A stretch of 64,000 nt of DNA from Symsagittifera roscoffensis (Eukaryota; Xenacoelomorpha; Acoela; Convolutidae), in the NCBI RefSeq assembly GCF_963678635.1, contig NC_087067.1, positions 38,845,682 to 38,909,681 of the forward strand, in the 5' to 3' direction. The translations under genes and the position numbers were made by a program. The notes below the pieces were generated by a model. The model saw only the letters and a list, made by a program, of their open reading frames with translations, made no database searches and was not told the origin of the DNA. Position 1 is the first letter of the stretch, and every line of letters starts with the position of its first letter. This document shows, in pieces, positions 46,746 to 59,221 of the stretch.

Positions 46746-46800
46746 ATTCTTTTCGCATGACCGATCTGATATCGTAATCATGATCGGTTTCTAAGTAAAA

Positions 46801-47233
46801 AAGACTGCTCGTATCAGGGCGAAGTCCTGAATGTTCCGACTGTCTTTTAAAGTTTTTGGAGCAGTAACATACAAAAATTATGTGTAATAAAAACAAATAG
46901 AATTTTTTTTAATTTAAAATTTTTTATGAAAATCATCCCCCAACACGCAATATAAAATACAACAGGATAGCTTTCGCTCTTTGTAACAAATCAGTTATGG
47001 CAAATAAGCTTCTCATAAATTGGCAAATAAGCTTCCCTAAATCCCATAACTTTAAAAATTATTACAGGTGTAATATCACTTCAAATTTTATGCTCAGGAC
47101 AACAATACTTTTTTGATGATAAAAAAAATTCCGTCAAAAATGGCTAGTTAAAAAGTCGAAATTTGTCCGAAGAAAAAACCCAACCCGAGCACAAATATTC
47201 CGTTACTTTCGTATCGAAAGTCGGAACAATAAG
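46801..47233 (+). repeat. Hairpin-ended repeat, internally deleted copy
   Basis: Both ends present: AAGACTGCTCGTATCAGGGC at the start, ACTTTCGTATCGAAAGT hairpin and CGGAACAA at the end. Shorter than the 23583-24143 copy because the GCGC-rich middle block is missing. Confidence 0.75.
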
Positions 47234-50200
47234 ACGACAAGCCAGTAGGTTTACAAGACATTAGGGCGACAAATGGGCGTTAAGACATGTAAAATAAATT
47301 GATCGAAACTAAGCGGTTTATATTTTTGAGAAATACAATTGAAGAATTTGCCTGTAGCGTCGCCTTAAAGTCCCACCAAAAGCGGTTGTCGTCTTAAAAG
47401 ATGTCGTCATTTTTGCCGGACACTCCATGATCGATGTCAAACGTCGATGATCTTCAATTGAATGGAATATTGAACTTATAATGTGTCCAAACCAGAGAAG
47501 GTCCTAAAATAAACTCAGACAATTAGATATCCAGGCCACTTTATCTCTACGCCAAAGTACTCCGGATTACCAATTACATTCTAATTTTTGGTCAGCTATA
47601 AAATGAAACAAACTTTTGGTCCACCTGCAAATCGACTTTCAATTAAAAATGAACTGATAAGTAATATTAGGCTGCCTGTATCATGGCGATCTTAGAATAT
47701 GACGACTGACATTTAACACTTTAACTTGTCTCGGATATTTCTTGGTTAGAAAAATGATACAACGGTTTATAAACTTTTGAAAACAGTTTGTATTTTTATG
47801 TTCATTCCACCCTAACAGAAAGTACAAAGTGTTATAATTTGAGTGTAATTGATTGGACCGGTTAGTTTGTCGCAGTTTAGCTTGGAAGTATATTTAAATT
47901 TGCGGCGAAAGTTTTTTTTTAACCAAAATAAATATTTGCAAATCGTGGCTTCTATACAGCTCACTGTGAAAAACAACTTCATAAAAAATTATTAGATAGA
48001 TACTAACAGCATCTATCATTAATGTCATTGATCAAAATGGCAGTATCATTATTTGACAATAAATAGAGTAAATTAAAAACAAATGCAGTCAAATTCCAAT
48101 GTCAAATTAGAAGAACAATGGTACAGATGTCAGACGAAGTTAAAGAGACCGCCCAAAACAATCCTTGTAGATGCCATTTATATCACAAACCATATTTGAG
48201 CTGTCATTCCTTGCAAATAAATAACTTATTTATGTCATTTATTGCAGAAATACAGACTGGTTTCTTGGGTTTTGAAAAACTGAATATTTGACAGTCATAA
48301 TTACAATTTGATGGATCAATGAGTTGGGAAAATATCGTAGATCAGAAAATTTTATCAGAAAAATCAAAAACTAAACAACAAAACGAAAAATGTAGAGAAG
48401 ATATTATCGGAAGGTTTAATATACCCACAATCTTTTAAAAATATCTGCGCAAAATTAATAATGGCTACAAAAGTACACAGAAACCCCATTCAAATCTATG
48501 AAAAATTGAAGACTGAAAGTGAGTGAATTATCTTCACTATACAGTGACTTTTACAACAACCACGCGGTGCAAAGAAAGTTAGGATTTGGATATAATATTG
48601 AGAGTTAAAAAACACAGAATTGCTCCTAAAAATAACTTCAACAAAATTTCAAATTAAACTTTTTGATCTATCAGATTACACGTTTTTCCATAAAATTTGT
48701 TCATATTTTTCAAATCAGTTGATACTTGTGAAACTAATGAGCCAACACAATCTGGTTCCTTGCATTGCTAAATAATTCATTCATTCAGTATGTGACTTAA
48801 AATAACGTCCTTTAAATAGATGACAGTTAAAAAAAACATATCAGTGTCTATTTTTACGACAGCCGCCGACGTTTTCCAGCTAAACTCATATAAGATGTCG
48901 TAACATTACCTTAATAAATTATGAGTGACCGTTCAGATAACAGATAAGGCTCTGTCAAAATGTCAAAACATTACAAAATAGCATTGACAAATTATTAATA
49001 TCAGACTCTAGTTGATATAAAAAAGCTTGTAAAATGTGAAATCATCCTTTTGACATTTTTAAAGCATTGCTGCAAAAAAATCTTCATCTTGTAAGTAAAT
49101 TAAAAAGATCATCTACATAATAAATGGCCCAAAACTGTCATCATAAACTGATTCTAAACAAAACAGTGGTGTCATTCGGATCGCTTCAATTGCACAACCA
49201 ATAGAAGATTTGGGAAAAGTTTCTATTATAACAAACTTTTTATATTCAAGTCATTTTGAAAAAAAAAACCTAAACTATTGAAAAATAGCTACCGGACAAT
49301 TGGAAAACCATTGATAGTTAACAGAGAAGGCTGTTAAATTTATTTTGAAACTAAATCAAATCGATTTTTTAAAACACAGCCAACAGAAAGTTTGAAAGAG
49401 CCATGAACGCATGCAAGTAGAAAAAAACTTCAGTTTCTGAATTTCAAGGACAAAACATATGGAAGTGAAGCTCTTCGATTTTCAAAAAGAGTTTATTAGT
49501 GACATTTGTTGTTAAAAATAAACCCATTTTGAGAATTGAGAAAACTGATAAGATTTAAGACTCATAACTGAAATATGACGTATGAGAAAAATTTTGGATT
49601 GTAAGCAAGCCCTTATGTATTCTAAGCATCACTCAGAATAAAGCCAACAGTTGGAAAAGAGTCAATGAATGCAAGTAAAAAGGAAAAAGAACTGACTTGT
49701 TCTTTTTATTTTGAAAAAATCTCAGCTTTCGAAGAAAAAAATTAACCCAATTTGAAAAAAACTGAATCAATAGGTGCATTTTTTAATTTGCTCGAAAATC
49801 TGAAAAATAGAATTCAATTTTGAAATCAACAGTTCATCGAGTTTTGCGGGACTTTTACACTCGCTGTTCGATAGTGGAGTTTGCCTTCTTTTTAGCAAGA
49901 AAATGAACTGCACTGAAAAAGTAAAAGTTAAAAGCAGTAAAGTAAGTTTGAGGCTGACCAAATTTTTGAACTACTCCAGAAAAAGAAAAATCATCGGGAC
50001 CTAAATAAAAATCTGAACTACGTCGACCGACTCTTAAAATGAACATGACATTTTTGAAAAAATATGAAAAAAGTCTCAAAAAAAGTAAAACAAGGATAGC
50101 CGGTTTTTTGCAGTTTTTTTTTTAAATGATTCCCAAAAGGCGCTAAATTTTTCAAACTAAAATAACGTTACCCAAGTAAAACTAATTTTTAAAGTTTTAA

Positions 50201-51588
50201 ATTAAACTATAAAAGCAATTAAAATAAGATTGCTCCCTCGCTTTATTCGCTCGAAGTAAGACAAAAAAAATCAAAAATTCAAACCAGTTTTTCTCGACAC
50301 TGGTAACCTTTTTCGAAATTTTTTAATGTAGTTTGAATCACAACTGTAAGGGATTTATTATAATATTTACTCAAACCAGTCCCACCATTGTTTAAGGTCC
50401 TGATTTAGCGTAAAAAAGCAAAAAAAAAACTTAAAACACATCCGAACACAAAGTTCATGCTCATTTTCATTAGTTGGAATAATTAGGACTGAGTTTTAAC
50501 ACAATACATAGGATGCAATTTCGGTCATATTTGTCTAAGAGCTTAAGTTTTAGAAATCAATTTTATGTTAAAAAGAACTCGAATGGAGGCTTAGCTAAGA
50601 TCCTTAGCTTTCTACTGAAGAATTTGAAATTCACAAATCCATTTTTTAAAGCTGTTTTCAGGGCCTCTTCGGCACCCGGAGCTATTCTCTGACGAGCGAA
50701 ACATTGTTTTTATTGTGAGTCGAGTCCATCAAAACATTTATCCAACAAAACGCAGGCAGTCATGTTCTTTGAGTCCCGTATCTTTTCAGTTAGCTCAACA
50801 ACAGCGTCAAGCGTCGAATGTTTTTCGCGAAACTCGAATTAAAATGAGTACAAAAGTTCAAATTTCACAAAAAAGGCCGATATTTTTTTTCTCAAAATTT
50901 TTTAGTTATTGATGGCAAAAGCAAAATTGGACGATAATTTCCGAAACTAGTTTAGTACCCTTCCTAGTTATAGAGGACCAGGTAAAATTCCAAGATCCAA
51001 GCAAATTGACTTATTATAGCTGGTGATAAAAGCTCTAGAATTTCATCGCAAATACCATCATTATCAGGTGCTTTACTACTCTGTGTTTCTTTGATGAAAT
51101 TTAAATTCACGTGGACGTATTTTTTGGAATAAAAAGAAAAGAAAAACTTACCTTATTGTTAGTTAGTGCAAAGCTTTTCCCCACTGAGGTAAAACATATA
51201 ATAAAATCATGAGCTATGAGTTTATGATCGCTGATTTTAATTCCCGAGTAATTAAGCGTTTTTTCTTAAAAGCTGATTACCCTAAAACTCGTTCAGCAAA
51301 CGGAAAAACATAACTGGTGTTTTCAGTTTATCAATAACTATCTGATGCTAAAATGCAATCACAGTGCACCGTATCAGGCTAACAACTTTATTTCGCTGTT
51401 TTGCGAATTTTCAGTTACTGCGGGGTCGCCGCAAGACTGAACCATTTTTAAAAGTTAATTAACACGTTTGCACATGGCATTTTTTGTTTCATTTCTTGTG
51501 TTTTGATGTTTTTCTATACTTATATGGTGCAAAAAAATCTAGCTTCTTAATAATGTTGCCAATAAGGACTATAATGTCATTTAGTTGC
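47234..51588. other. Non-coding region between LINE and satellite array
   Basis: AT-rich DNA with no supported gene on either strand. It holds the second copy of the dispersed repeat (49645-49925). A short stretch at about 50405-50500 resembles 20640-20745 (GTAAAAAAGC..., AAAGTTC.T.CTCATTTT), possibly another worn repeat family. Confidence 0.5.
49645..49925. repeat. Dispersed repeat, copy 2 (related to 3589-3895)
   Basis: Same block order as copy 1 (GCAAGTAAAAAG, ACTGACTTGTT, CTTTTACACT, GCTGTTCGATAGT, AAATGAACTG) in the same orientation. No coding capacity. Confidence 0.5.
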
Positions 51589-51599
51589 AAAATTTTTTT

Positions 51600-53118
51600 A
51601 ATGAATCCTGATGCACTACAAACTTCTGTTTGAAACGTTCTCGTTTTTCAAAGTTTTGCATAAAAGTCATGTTTCTGTAAGTTACCCTTACATCTGCTAA
51701 ATTTGGAATACAGAGTAGGATAAAGATCAGTTGTTGGATCAAGAATTACTTCAAAGGTGAATTCTTTTATATTTGTAAAAAAGTAGTCTGGACAAGAACT
51801 CGAAATTTCGGTTTGTCTCGTAACTTCTGAGCCGTTATTTCTATTTTCAAGAGCAAAAATTGGCCCCATTTTGAACACAACCGGCCACCATAGCCAAACA
51901 AGAATCATGAACGAGAAAAATGTCTCAACCTTTTATAAAGTAAACAAAACCCCGCAGTGAACAAAAAAAATTATATCAGAATTAGTAAAATCCTTGATGC
52001 ATGTTGTCAAAAAGCGCATGGAAACAAAAGAGTTATCCATCTTTCAAGAAAAAAAAAACATCTCCACTAAACACGTCCTGATCTCCAAAATAAAGTTTTC
52101 GCCAAAGTTACTTCATAGAATTTTGCTGGATGTTGGTTGATGCTTGAATCAAAAGCAAAAAGCTTTGTTTTTAAATTGTTTCGGAATCGCAAAACTTTGT
52201 TGAGGTTTCATGTAGTTAGCAGGTTTGCATCTGAGGTGATGAAGCCAATTGCATGTCAACAACATCCGCTGTGAAGCCAAAGCAAGCAGTACCCAGCCAT
52301 TTACGATAGTCAAATATCTCAATCGATGAGGCACAACCAATCGTGCCTCATCGGTTGAGATATTCGACTCAGGTAAACGGCTGGGTACTGCTTGTTTTGG
52401 TACCCTAGCGGATATTGTTGATATGCAATTGGATTCATTACTTGAAACTTCGCTTGGTTGAAGGACTAGAAAAATGAAGCTGACAGTTTTTCTAACGTAG
52501 TCATTCTCTAATAAATTGTGGTCTTCTGAGCCAAATGATTCGGTTTTTATTGATAGTCATATCTAAATTGTCTTTTTGACCTGAGATTATTGGGTTCCGA
52601 AATTTTCTTACCAGATTACTTTATTTGTATAGTCTAAGTTATTTTAAAAGCAAATTCAGAAAAAATTTCGTCTGATCAACTATGTATAATCGCATTTCGT
52701 TGAGCTGCTTCGCAATTTGTTCCTGATTTGCAGGCAGCTTCGCAAGAGCATTGATTAGCTTTGTGGTACTTTGTCGTTAACTTAGTTTAATCCGTCTTCT
52801 GTTTAAACATTCATTTCATAGATTTCGAGAAATGTATTTTGCTTGTGCCCAATTACACATTTCATAAAACGCACGAGGAAGTTCCCGAGATTATCATGAA
52901 ACGACAATGTCATGAAAATGTGTGTTAAAACAGAAAAACATTTTCCAATATAGTCCGTCGCAGGCAGTGGAGGTACCTTGGTTATTTGCTGCGAGTAAAG
53001 CCGACTCGCTACCCCAGAATGACATTACTGGCTAAACCGGACCCGCAATTTAAAAGACCTCTCGTGGACGAGTCAAATTGTCTTACAAGCATATCATCAT
53101 GATTCATTAAAAAATTTT
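51600..53118 (+). repeat. Array unit 1
   Basis: The leftmost unit. Minus-strand ORF at 51648-51908 (PVVFKMGP variant); fold-back at 52241-52436. Its upstream edge AAAATTTTTTTAATGAATCC keeps only the right half of the junction palindrome. Confidence 0.95.
52241..52436. repeat. Fold-back (long inverted repeat) of the satellite unit, representative copy
   Basis: Arms of 94 nt (52241-52334 and 52343-52436) with an 8-nt loop; by hand count about 79 of 94 positions pair with no gaps. The innermost GAGGCAC/GTGCCTC and the ISQPM-coding block pair best. Present in all eight full units (53759, 55288, 56818, 58347, 59870, 61395, 62924). RNA read from either strand would form a long hairpin. Confidence 0.9.
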
Positions 53119-54635
53119 AATGAATCCTGATGCGCTACAAACTTCTGTTTGAAACATTCTCGTTTTTCAATGTTTTGCAGAAAAGTTATGTTTCTGTAAG
53201 TCACCCTTACATCTGCTAAATTTGGAATACAGAGTAGGATAAAGATCAGTTGTTGGATCAAGAATTACTTCAAAGGTGAATTCTTTTATATTTGTAAAAA
53301 AGTAGTCTGGACAAGAACTCGAAATTTCGGTTTGTCTCGTAACTTCTGAGCCGTTATTTCTATTTTCAAGAGCAAAAATTGGCCCCATTTTGAACACAAC
53401 CGGCCACCATAGCCAAACAAGAATCATGAACGAGAAAAATGTCTCAACCTTTTATAAAGTAAACAAAACCCCGCAGTGAACAAAAAAAATTATATCAGAA
53501 TTAGTAAAATCCTTGATGCATGTTGTCAAAAAGCGCATGGAAACAAAAGAGTTATCCATCTTTCAAGAAAAAAAAACATCTCCACTAAACACGTCCTGAT
53601 CTCCAAAATAAAGTTTTCGCCAAAGTTACTTCATAGAATTTTGCTGGATGTTGGTTGATGCTTGAATCAAAAGCAAAAAGCTTTGTTTTTAAATTGTTTC
53701 GGAATCGCAAAACTTTGTTGAGGTTTCATGTAGTTAGCAGGTTTGCATCTGAGGTGATGAAGCCAATTGCATGTCAACAACATCCGCTGTGAAGCCAAAG
53801 CAAGCAGTACCCAGCCATTTACGATAGTCAAATATCTCAATCGATGAGGCACAACCAATCGTGCCTCATCGGTTGAGATATTCGACTCAGGTAAACGGCT
53901 GGGTACTGCTTGTTTTGGTACCCTAGCGGATATTGTTGATATGCAATTGGATTCATTACTTGAAACTTCGCTTGGTTGAAGGACTAGAAAAATGAAGCTG
54001 ACAGTTTTTCTAACGTAGTCATTCTCTAATAAATTGTGGTCTTCTGAGCCAAATGATTCGGTTTTTATTGATAGTCATATCTAAATTGTCTTTTTGACCT
54101 GAGATTATTGGGTTCCGAAATTTTCTTACCAGATTACTTTATTTGTATAGTCTAAGTTATTTTAAAAGCAAATTCAGAAAAAATTTCGTCTGATCAACTA
54201 TGTATAATCGCATTTCGTTGAGCTGCTTCGCAATTTGTTCCTGATTTGCAGGCAGCTTCGCAAGAGCATTGATTAGCTTTGTGGTACTTTGTCGTTAACT
54301 TAGTTTAATCCGTCTTCTGTTTAAACATTCATTTCATAGATTTCGAGAAATGTATTTTGCTTGTGCCCAATTACACATTTCATAAAACGCACGAGGAAGT
54401 TCCCGAGATTATCATGAAACGACAATGTCATGAAAATGTGTGTTAAAACAGAAAAACATTTTCCAATATAGTCCGTCGCAGGCAGTGGAGGTACCTTGGT
54501 TATTTGCTGCGAGTAAAGCCGACTCGCTACCCCAGAATGACATTACTGGCTAAACCGGACCGCAATTTAAAAGACCTCTCGTGGACGAGTCAAATTGTCT
54601 TACAAGCATATCATCATGATTCATTAAAAAATTTT
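53119..54635 (+). repeat. Array unit 2
   Basis: Nearly the same as unit 1. ORF 53167-53427, fold-back 53759-53954. Confidence 0.95.
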
Positions 54636-56165
54636 AATGAATCCTGATGCGCTCCAAACTTCTGTTTGAAACATTCTCGTTTTTCAATGTTTTGCAGAAA
54701 AATTATGTTTCTGTAAGTCACCCTTACATCTGCTAAATTTGGAATACAGAGTAGGATAAAGATCAGTTGTTGGATCAAGAATTACTTCAAAGGTGAATTC
54801 TTTTATATTTGTAAAAAAAAAGTATTCTGGACAAGAACTCGAAATTTCTGTTTGTCTCGTAGCTTCCGAGCCGTTATTTCTATTTTCAAGAGCAAAAATT
54901 GGCCCCATTTGGAACAGAACCGGCCACCATAGCCAAACAAGAATCATGAACGAGAAAATTGTCTCAACCTTTTATAAAGTAAACAAAACCCCGCATGAAA
55001 CCAAAAAAATTATATCAGAATTAGTTAAATCCTTGATGCATGTTGTCAAAAAGCGCATGGAAACAAAAGAGTTATCCATCTTTTAAGAATAAAATCATCT
55101 CCACTAAACTCGTCCTGATCTCCAAAATAAAGTTTTCGCCAAAGTTACTCCAGAGTTTTGCTGGATGTTGGTTGATGCTTAAATCAAGGGCAAAAAAATC
55201 CATTGAGAGCCTTGTTTTCAAATTGTTTCGGAATCGCAAAACTTTGTTGAGGTTCTATGTAGTTAGCAGGTTTGCATCTGAGGCAATGAAGCCAATTGCA
55301 TGGCAACAACATCCGCTGTGAAGCCAAAGCAAGCAGTACCCAGCCATTTACGATAGTCAAATATCTCAACCGATGAGGCACAACCAATCGTGCCACATCG
55401 GTTGAGATATTCGACTCAGGTAAACGGCTGGGTACTGCTTGTTTTGGTACCCTAGCGGATATTGTTGATATGCAATTGGATTCATTACTTGAAACTTCGC
55501 TTGGTTGAAGGACTAGAAAAATGAAGCTGACAGTTTTTCTAACGTAGTCATTCTCTAATAAATTGTGGTCTTCTGAGCCAAATGATTCGGTTTTTATTGA
55601 TAGTCATATCTAAATTGTCTTTTTGACTTGAAATTATTGGGTTCCGAAATTTTCTTACCAGATTACTTTATTTGTATAGTCTAAGTTATTTTAAAAGCAA
55701 ATTCAGAAAAAATTTCGTCTGATCAACTATGTATAATCGCATTTCGTTGAGCTGCTTCGCAATTTGTTCCTGATTTGCAGGCAGCTTCGCAAGAGCATTG
55801 ATTAGCTTTGTGGTACTTTGTCGTTAACTTGGTTTAATCCGTCTTCTGTTTAAACATTCATTTCATAGATTTCGAGAAATGTATTTTGCTTGTGCCCAAT
55901 TACACATTTCATAAGACGCACGAGGAAGTTCCCGAGATTATCATGAAACGACAATGTCATGAAAATGTGTGTTAAAACAGAAAAACATTTTCCAATATAG
56001 TCCGTCGCAGGCAGTGGAGGTACCTTGGTCATTTGCTGCCAGTAAAGCCGACTCGCTACCCCAGAATGACATTACTGGCTAAACCGGACCCGCAATTTAA
56101 AAGACCTCTCGTGGACGAGTCAAATTGTCTTACAAGCATATCATCATGATTCATTAAAAAATTTT
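54636..56165 (+). repeat. Array unit 3
   Basis: ORF 54684-54947 (PVLFQMGP variant, with one extra Phe codon from a 3-nt length change in an A run); fold-back 55288-55483. Confidence 0.95.
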
Positions 56166-56213
56166 AATGAATCCTGATGCGCTACAAACTTCTGTTTGAA
56201 ACATTCTCGTTTT

Positions 56214-56477
56214 TCAATGTTTTGCAGAAAAGTTATGTTTCTGTAAGTCACCCTTACATCTGCTAAATTTGGAATACAGAGTAGGATAAAGATCAGTTGT
56301 TGGATCAAGAATTACTTCAAAGGTGAATTCTTTTATATTTGTAAAAAAAAAGTATTCTGGACAAGAACTCGAAATTTCGGTTTGTCTCGTAGCTTCCGAG
56401 CCGTTATTTCTATTTTCAAGAGCAAAAATTGGCCCCATTTGGAACAGAACCGGCCACCATAGCCAAACAAGAATCAT
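56214..56477 (-). CDS. Small secreted-peptide-like ORF repeated in every full array unit (representative)
   Basis: About 86-87 codons beginning MILVWLWWPVLF, a leader-like start, then FALENRNNGSEATRQ, EISSSCPEYFF and FEVILDPTTDLYPTLYSKFS. A TATAAAAGG box lies about 25-30 nt upstream of the ATG. A possible donor (GATGTAAGG) sits near the end of the frame, so it may be a first exon. Open in all eight full copies, although most differences between copies change the amino acid. Other copies: 51648, 53167, 54684, 57744, 59270, 60795, 62321. No family is recognised; it may be a gene family or only sequence carried by the satellite. Confidence 0.3.
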   Translation of the reverse strand: MILVWLWWPVLFQMGPIFALENRNNGSEATRQTEISSSCPEYFFFTNIKEFTFEVILDPTTDLYPTLYSKFSRCKGDLQKHNFSAKH

Positions 56478-56499
56478 GAACGAGAAAAATGTCTCAACC

Positions 56500-56509
56500 T
56501 TTTATAAAG
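56500..56509 (-). promoter_or_regulatory. TATA box upstream of the array ORF (representative)
   Basis: CTTTATAAAAGG on the minus strand, conserved in every unit. Its distance to the ATG is so short that a normal start site (about 30 nt downstream) would fall at or next to the ATG. Confidence 0.4.
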
Positions 56510-57695
56510 TAAACAAAACCCCGCATAGAACAAAAAAAATTATATCAGAATTAGTTAAATCCTTGATGCATGTTGTCAAAAAGCGCATGGAAACAAAAGA
56601 GTTATCCATCTTTTAAGAATAAAAACATCTCCACTAAACACGTCCTGATCTCCAAAATAAAGTTTTCGCCAAAGTCACTCCAGAATTTTGCTGGATGTTG
56701 GTTGATGCTTAAATCAAGGGCAAAAAAATCCATTGAGAGCCTTGTTTTCAAATTGTTTCGGAATCGCAAAACTTTGTTGAGGTTCTATGTAGTTAGCAGG
56801 TTTGCATCTGAGGCAATGGAGCCAATTGCATGGCAACAACATCCGCTGTGAAGCCATAGCAAGCAGTACCCAGCCATTTACGATAGTCAAATATCTCAAC
56901 CGATGAGGCACAACCAATCGTGCCACATCGGTTGAGATATTCGACTAAGGTAAACGGCTGAGTACTGCTTGTTTTGGTACCCTAGCGGATATTGTTGATA
57001 TGCAATTGGATTCATTACTTGAAACTTCGCTTGGTTGAAGGACTGGAAAAATGAAGCTGACAGTTTCTCTAACGTAGTCATTCTCTGATAAATTGTGGTC
57101 TTCTGAGCCAAATGATTCGGTTTTTATTGATAGTCATATCTAAATTGTCTTTTTGACTTGAAATTATTGGGTTCCGAAATTTTCTTACCAGATTACTTTA
57201 TTTGTATAGTCTAAGTTATTTTAAAAGCAAATTCAGAAAAAATTTCGTCTGATCAACTATGTATAATCGCATTTCGTTGAGCTGCTTCGCAATTTGTTCC
57301 TGATTTGCAGGCAGCTTCGCAAGAGCATTGATTAGCTTTGTGGTACTTTGTCGTTAACTTGGTTTAATCCGTCTTCTGTTTAAACATTCATTTCATAGAT
57401 TTCGAGAAAGGTATTTTGCTTGTGCCCAATTACACATTTCATAAAACGCACGAGGAAGTTCCCGAGATTATCATGAAACGACAATGTCATGAAAATGTGT
57501 GTTAAAACAGAAAAACATTTTCCAATATAGTCCGTCGCAGGCAGTGGAGGTACCTTGGTCATTTGCTGCGAGTAAAGCCGACTCGCTACCCCAGAATGAC
57601 ATTCCTGGCTAAACCGGACCCGCAATTTAAAAGACCTCTCGTGGACGAGTCAAATTGTCTTACAAGCATATCATCATGATTCATTAAAAAATTTT

Positions 57696-59221
57696 AATGA
57701 ATCCTGATGCGCTACAAACTTCTGTCTGAAACCTTTTCGTTTTTCAATGTGTTGCACAAAAGTCATGATTCTGTAAGTCACCCTTACATCTGCTAAATTT
57801 GGAATACAGAGTAGGATAAAGATCAGTTGTTGGATCAAGAATTACTTCAAAGGTGAATTCTTTTATATTTGTAAAAAAGTATTCAGGACAAGAACTCGAA
57901 ATTTCGGTTTGTCTCGTAGCTTCTGAGCCGTTATTTCTATTTTCAAGAGCAAAAATTGGCCCGATTTCGAACAGAACCGGCCACCATAGCCAAACAAGAA
58001 TCATGAACGATAAAAATGTCTCAACCTTTTATAAAGTAAACAAAACCCCGCATAAAACAAAAAAATTATATCAGAATTAGTAAAATCCTTGATGCATGTT
58101 GTCAAAAAGCGCATGGAAACAAAAAAGTTATCCATCTTTCAAGAACAAAAATATCTCCACTAAACACGTCCTGATCTCCAAAATAAAATTTTCGCCAAAG
58201 TTTTTTCATAGAATTTTGCTAGATGTTGGTTGATGCTTGAATCAAGGGCAAAAAAAATCCGTTGAGAGCTTTGTTTTCAAATTGTTTCGGAATCGCAAAA
58301 ATTTGTTGAGGTTCTATGTAGTTAGCAGGTTTGCATCTGAGGCGATGAAGCAAATTGCATGTCAACAACATCCGCTGTGAAGCCAAAGCAAGCAGTACCC
58401 AGCCATTTACGATAGTCAAATATCTCAACAGATGAGGCACAACCAATCGTGCCTCATCGGTTGAGATATTCGACTAAGGTAAACGGCTGGGTACTGCTTG
58501 TTTTGGTACCCTAGCGGATATTGTTGATATGCAATTGGATTCATTACTTGAAACTTCGCTTGGTTGAAGGACTGGAAAAATGAAGCTGACTGTTTCTCTA
58601 ACGTAGTCATTCTCTGATAAATTGTGGTCTTCTGAGCCAAATGAATCGGTTTTTATTGATAGTCTTATCTAAATTGTCTTTTTGACTTAAAATTATTGTT
58701 CCGAAATTTTCTTACCAGATTACTTTATTTGTATAGTCTAAGTTATTTTAAAAGCAAATTCAGAAAAAATTTCGTCTGATCAACTATGTATAATCGCATT
58801 TCGTTGAGCTGCTTCGCAATTTGTTCCTGATTTGCAGGCAGCTTCGCAAGAGCATTGATTAGCTTTGTGGTACTTTGTCGTTAACTTGGTTTAATCCGTC
58901 TTCTGTTTAAACATTCATTTCATAGATTTCGAGAAAGGTATTTTGCTTGTGCCCAATTACACATTTCATAAAACGCAGAGGAAGTTCCCGAGATTATCAT
59001 GAAACGACAATGTCATGAAAATGTGTGTTAAAACAGAAAAACATTTTCCAATATAGTCCGTCGCAGGCAGTGGAGGTACCTTGGTCATTTGCTGCGAGTA
59101 AAGCCGACTCGCTACCCCAGAATGACATTCCTGGCTAAACCGGACCCGCAATTTAAAAGACCTCTCGTGGACGAGTCAAATTGTCTTACAAGCATATCAT
59201 CATGATTCATTAAAAAATTTT
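57696..59221 (+). repeat. Array unit 5
   Basis: ORF 57744-58004 (PVLFEIGP variant); fold-back 58347-58542 of the variant shared with unit 8 (CAACAGATGAGGC). It carries the short AAACGCAGAGG form at about 58971. Confidence 0.95.

Larger units (their letters stand above)
56166..57695 (+). repeat. Array unit 4
   Basis: ORF 56214-56477, as in unit 3; fold-back 56818-57013 of the variant shared with units 6 and 7 (AAGCCATAGC in the left arm). Confidence 0.95.

Noticed and set aside
53119-53165. Hammerhead-ribozyme-like CTGATG...GAAA near the satellite unit junction
   Set aside because: The core reads CTGATGC and not CTGATGA, and no matching stem III with the cleavage triplet is present; not supported.
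57853-58080. Plus-strand 75- and 93-codon ORFs and minus-strand 70-71-codon ORFs repeated in the array
   Set aside because: They overlap the fold-back or lie opposite the MILVW frame, are closed in some units, and their multiplicity only reflects the tandem duplication.
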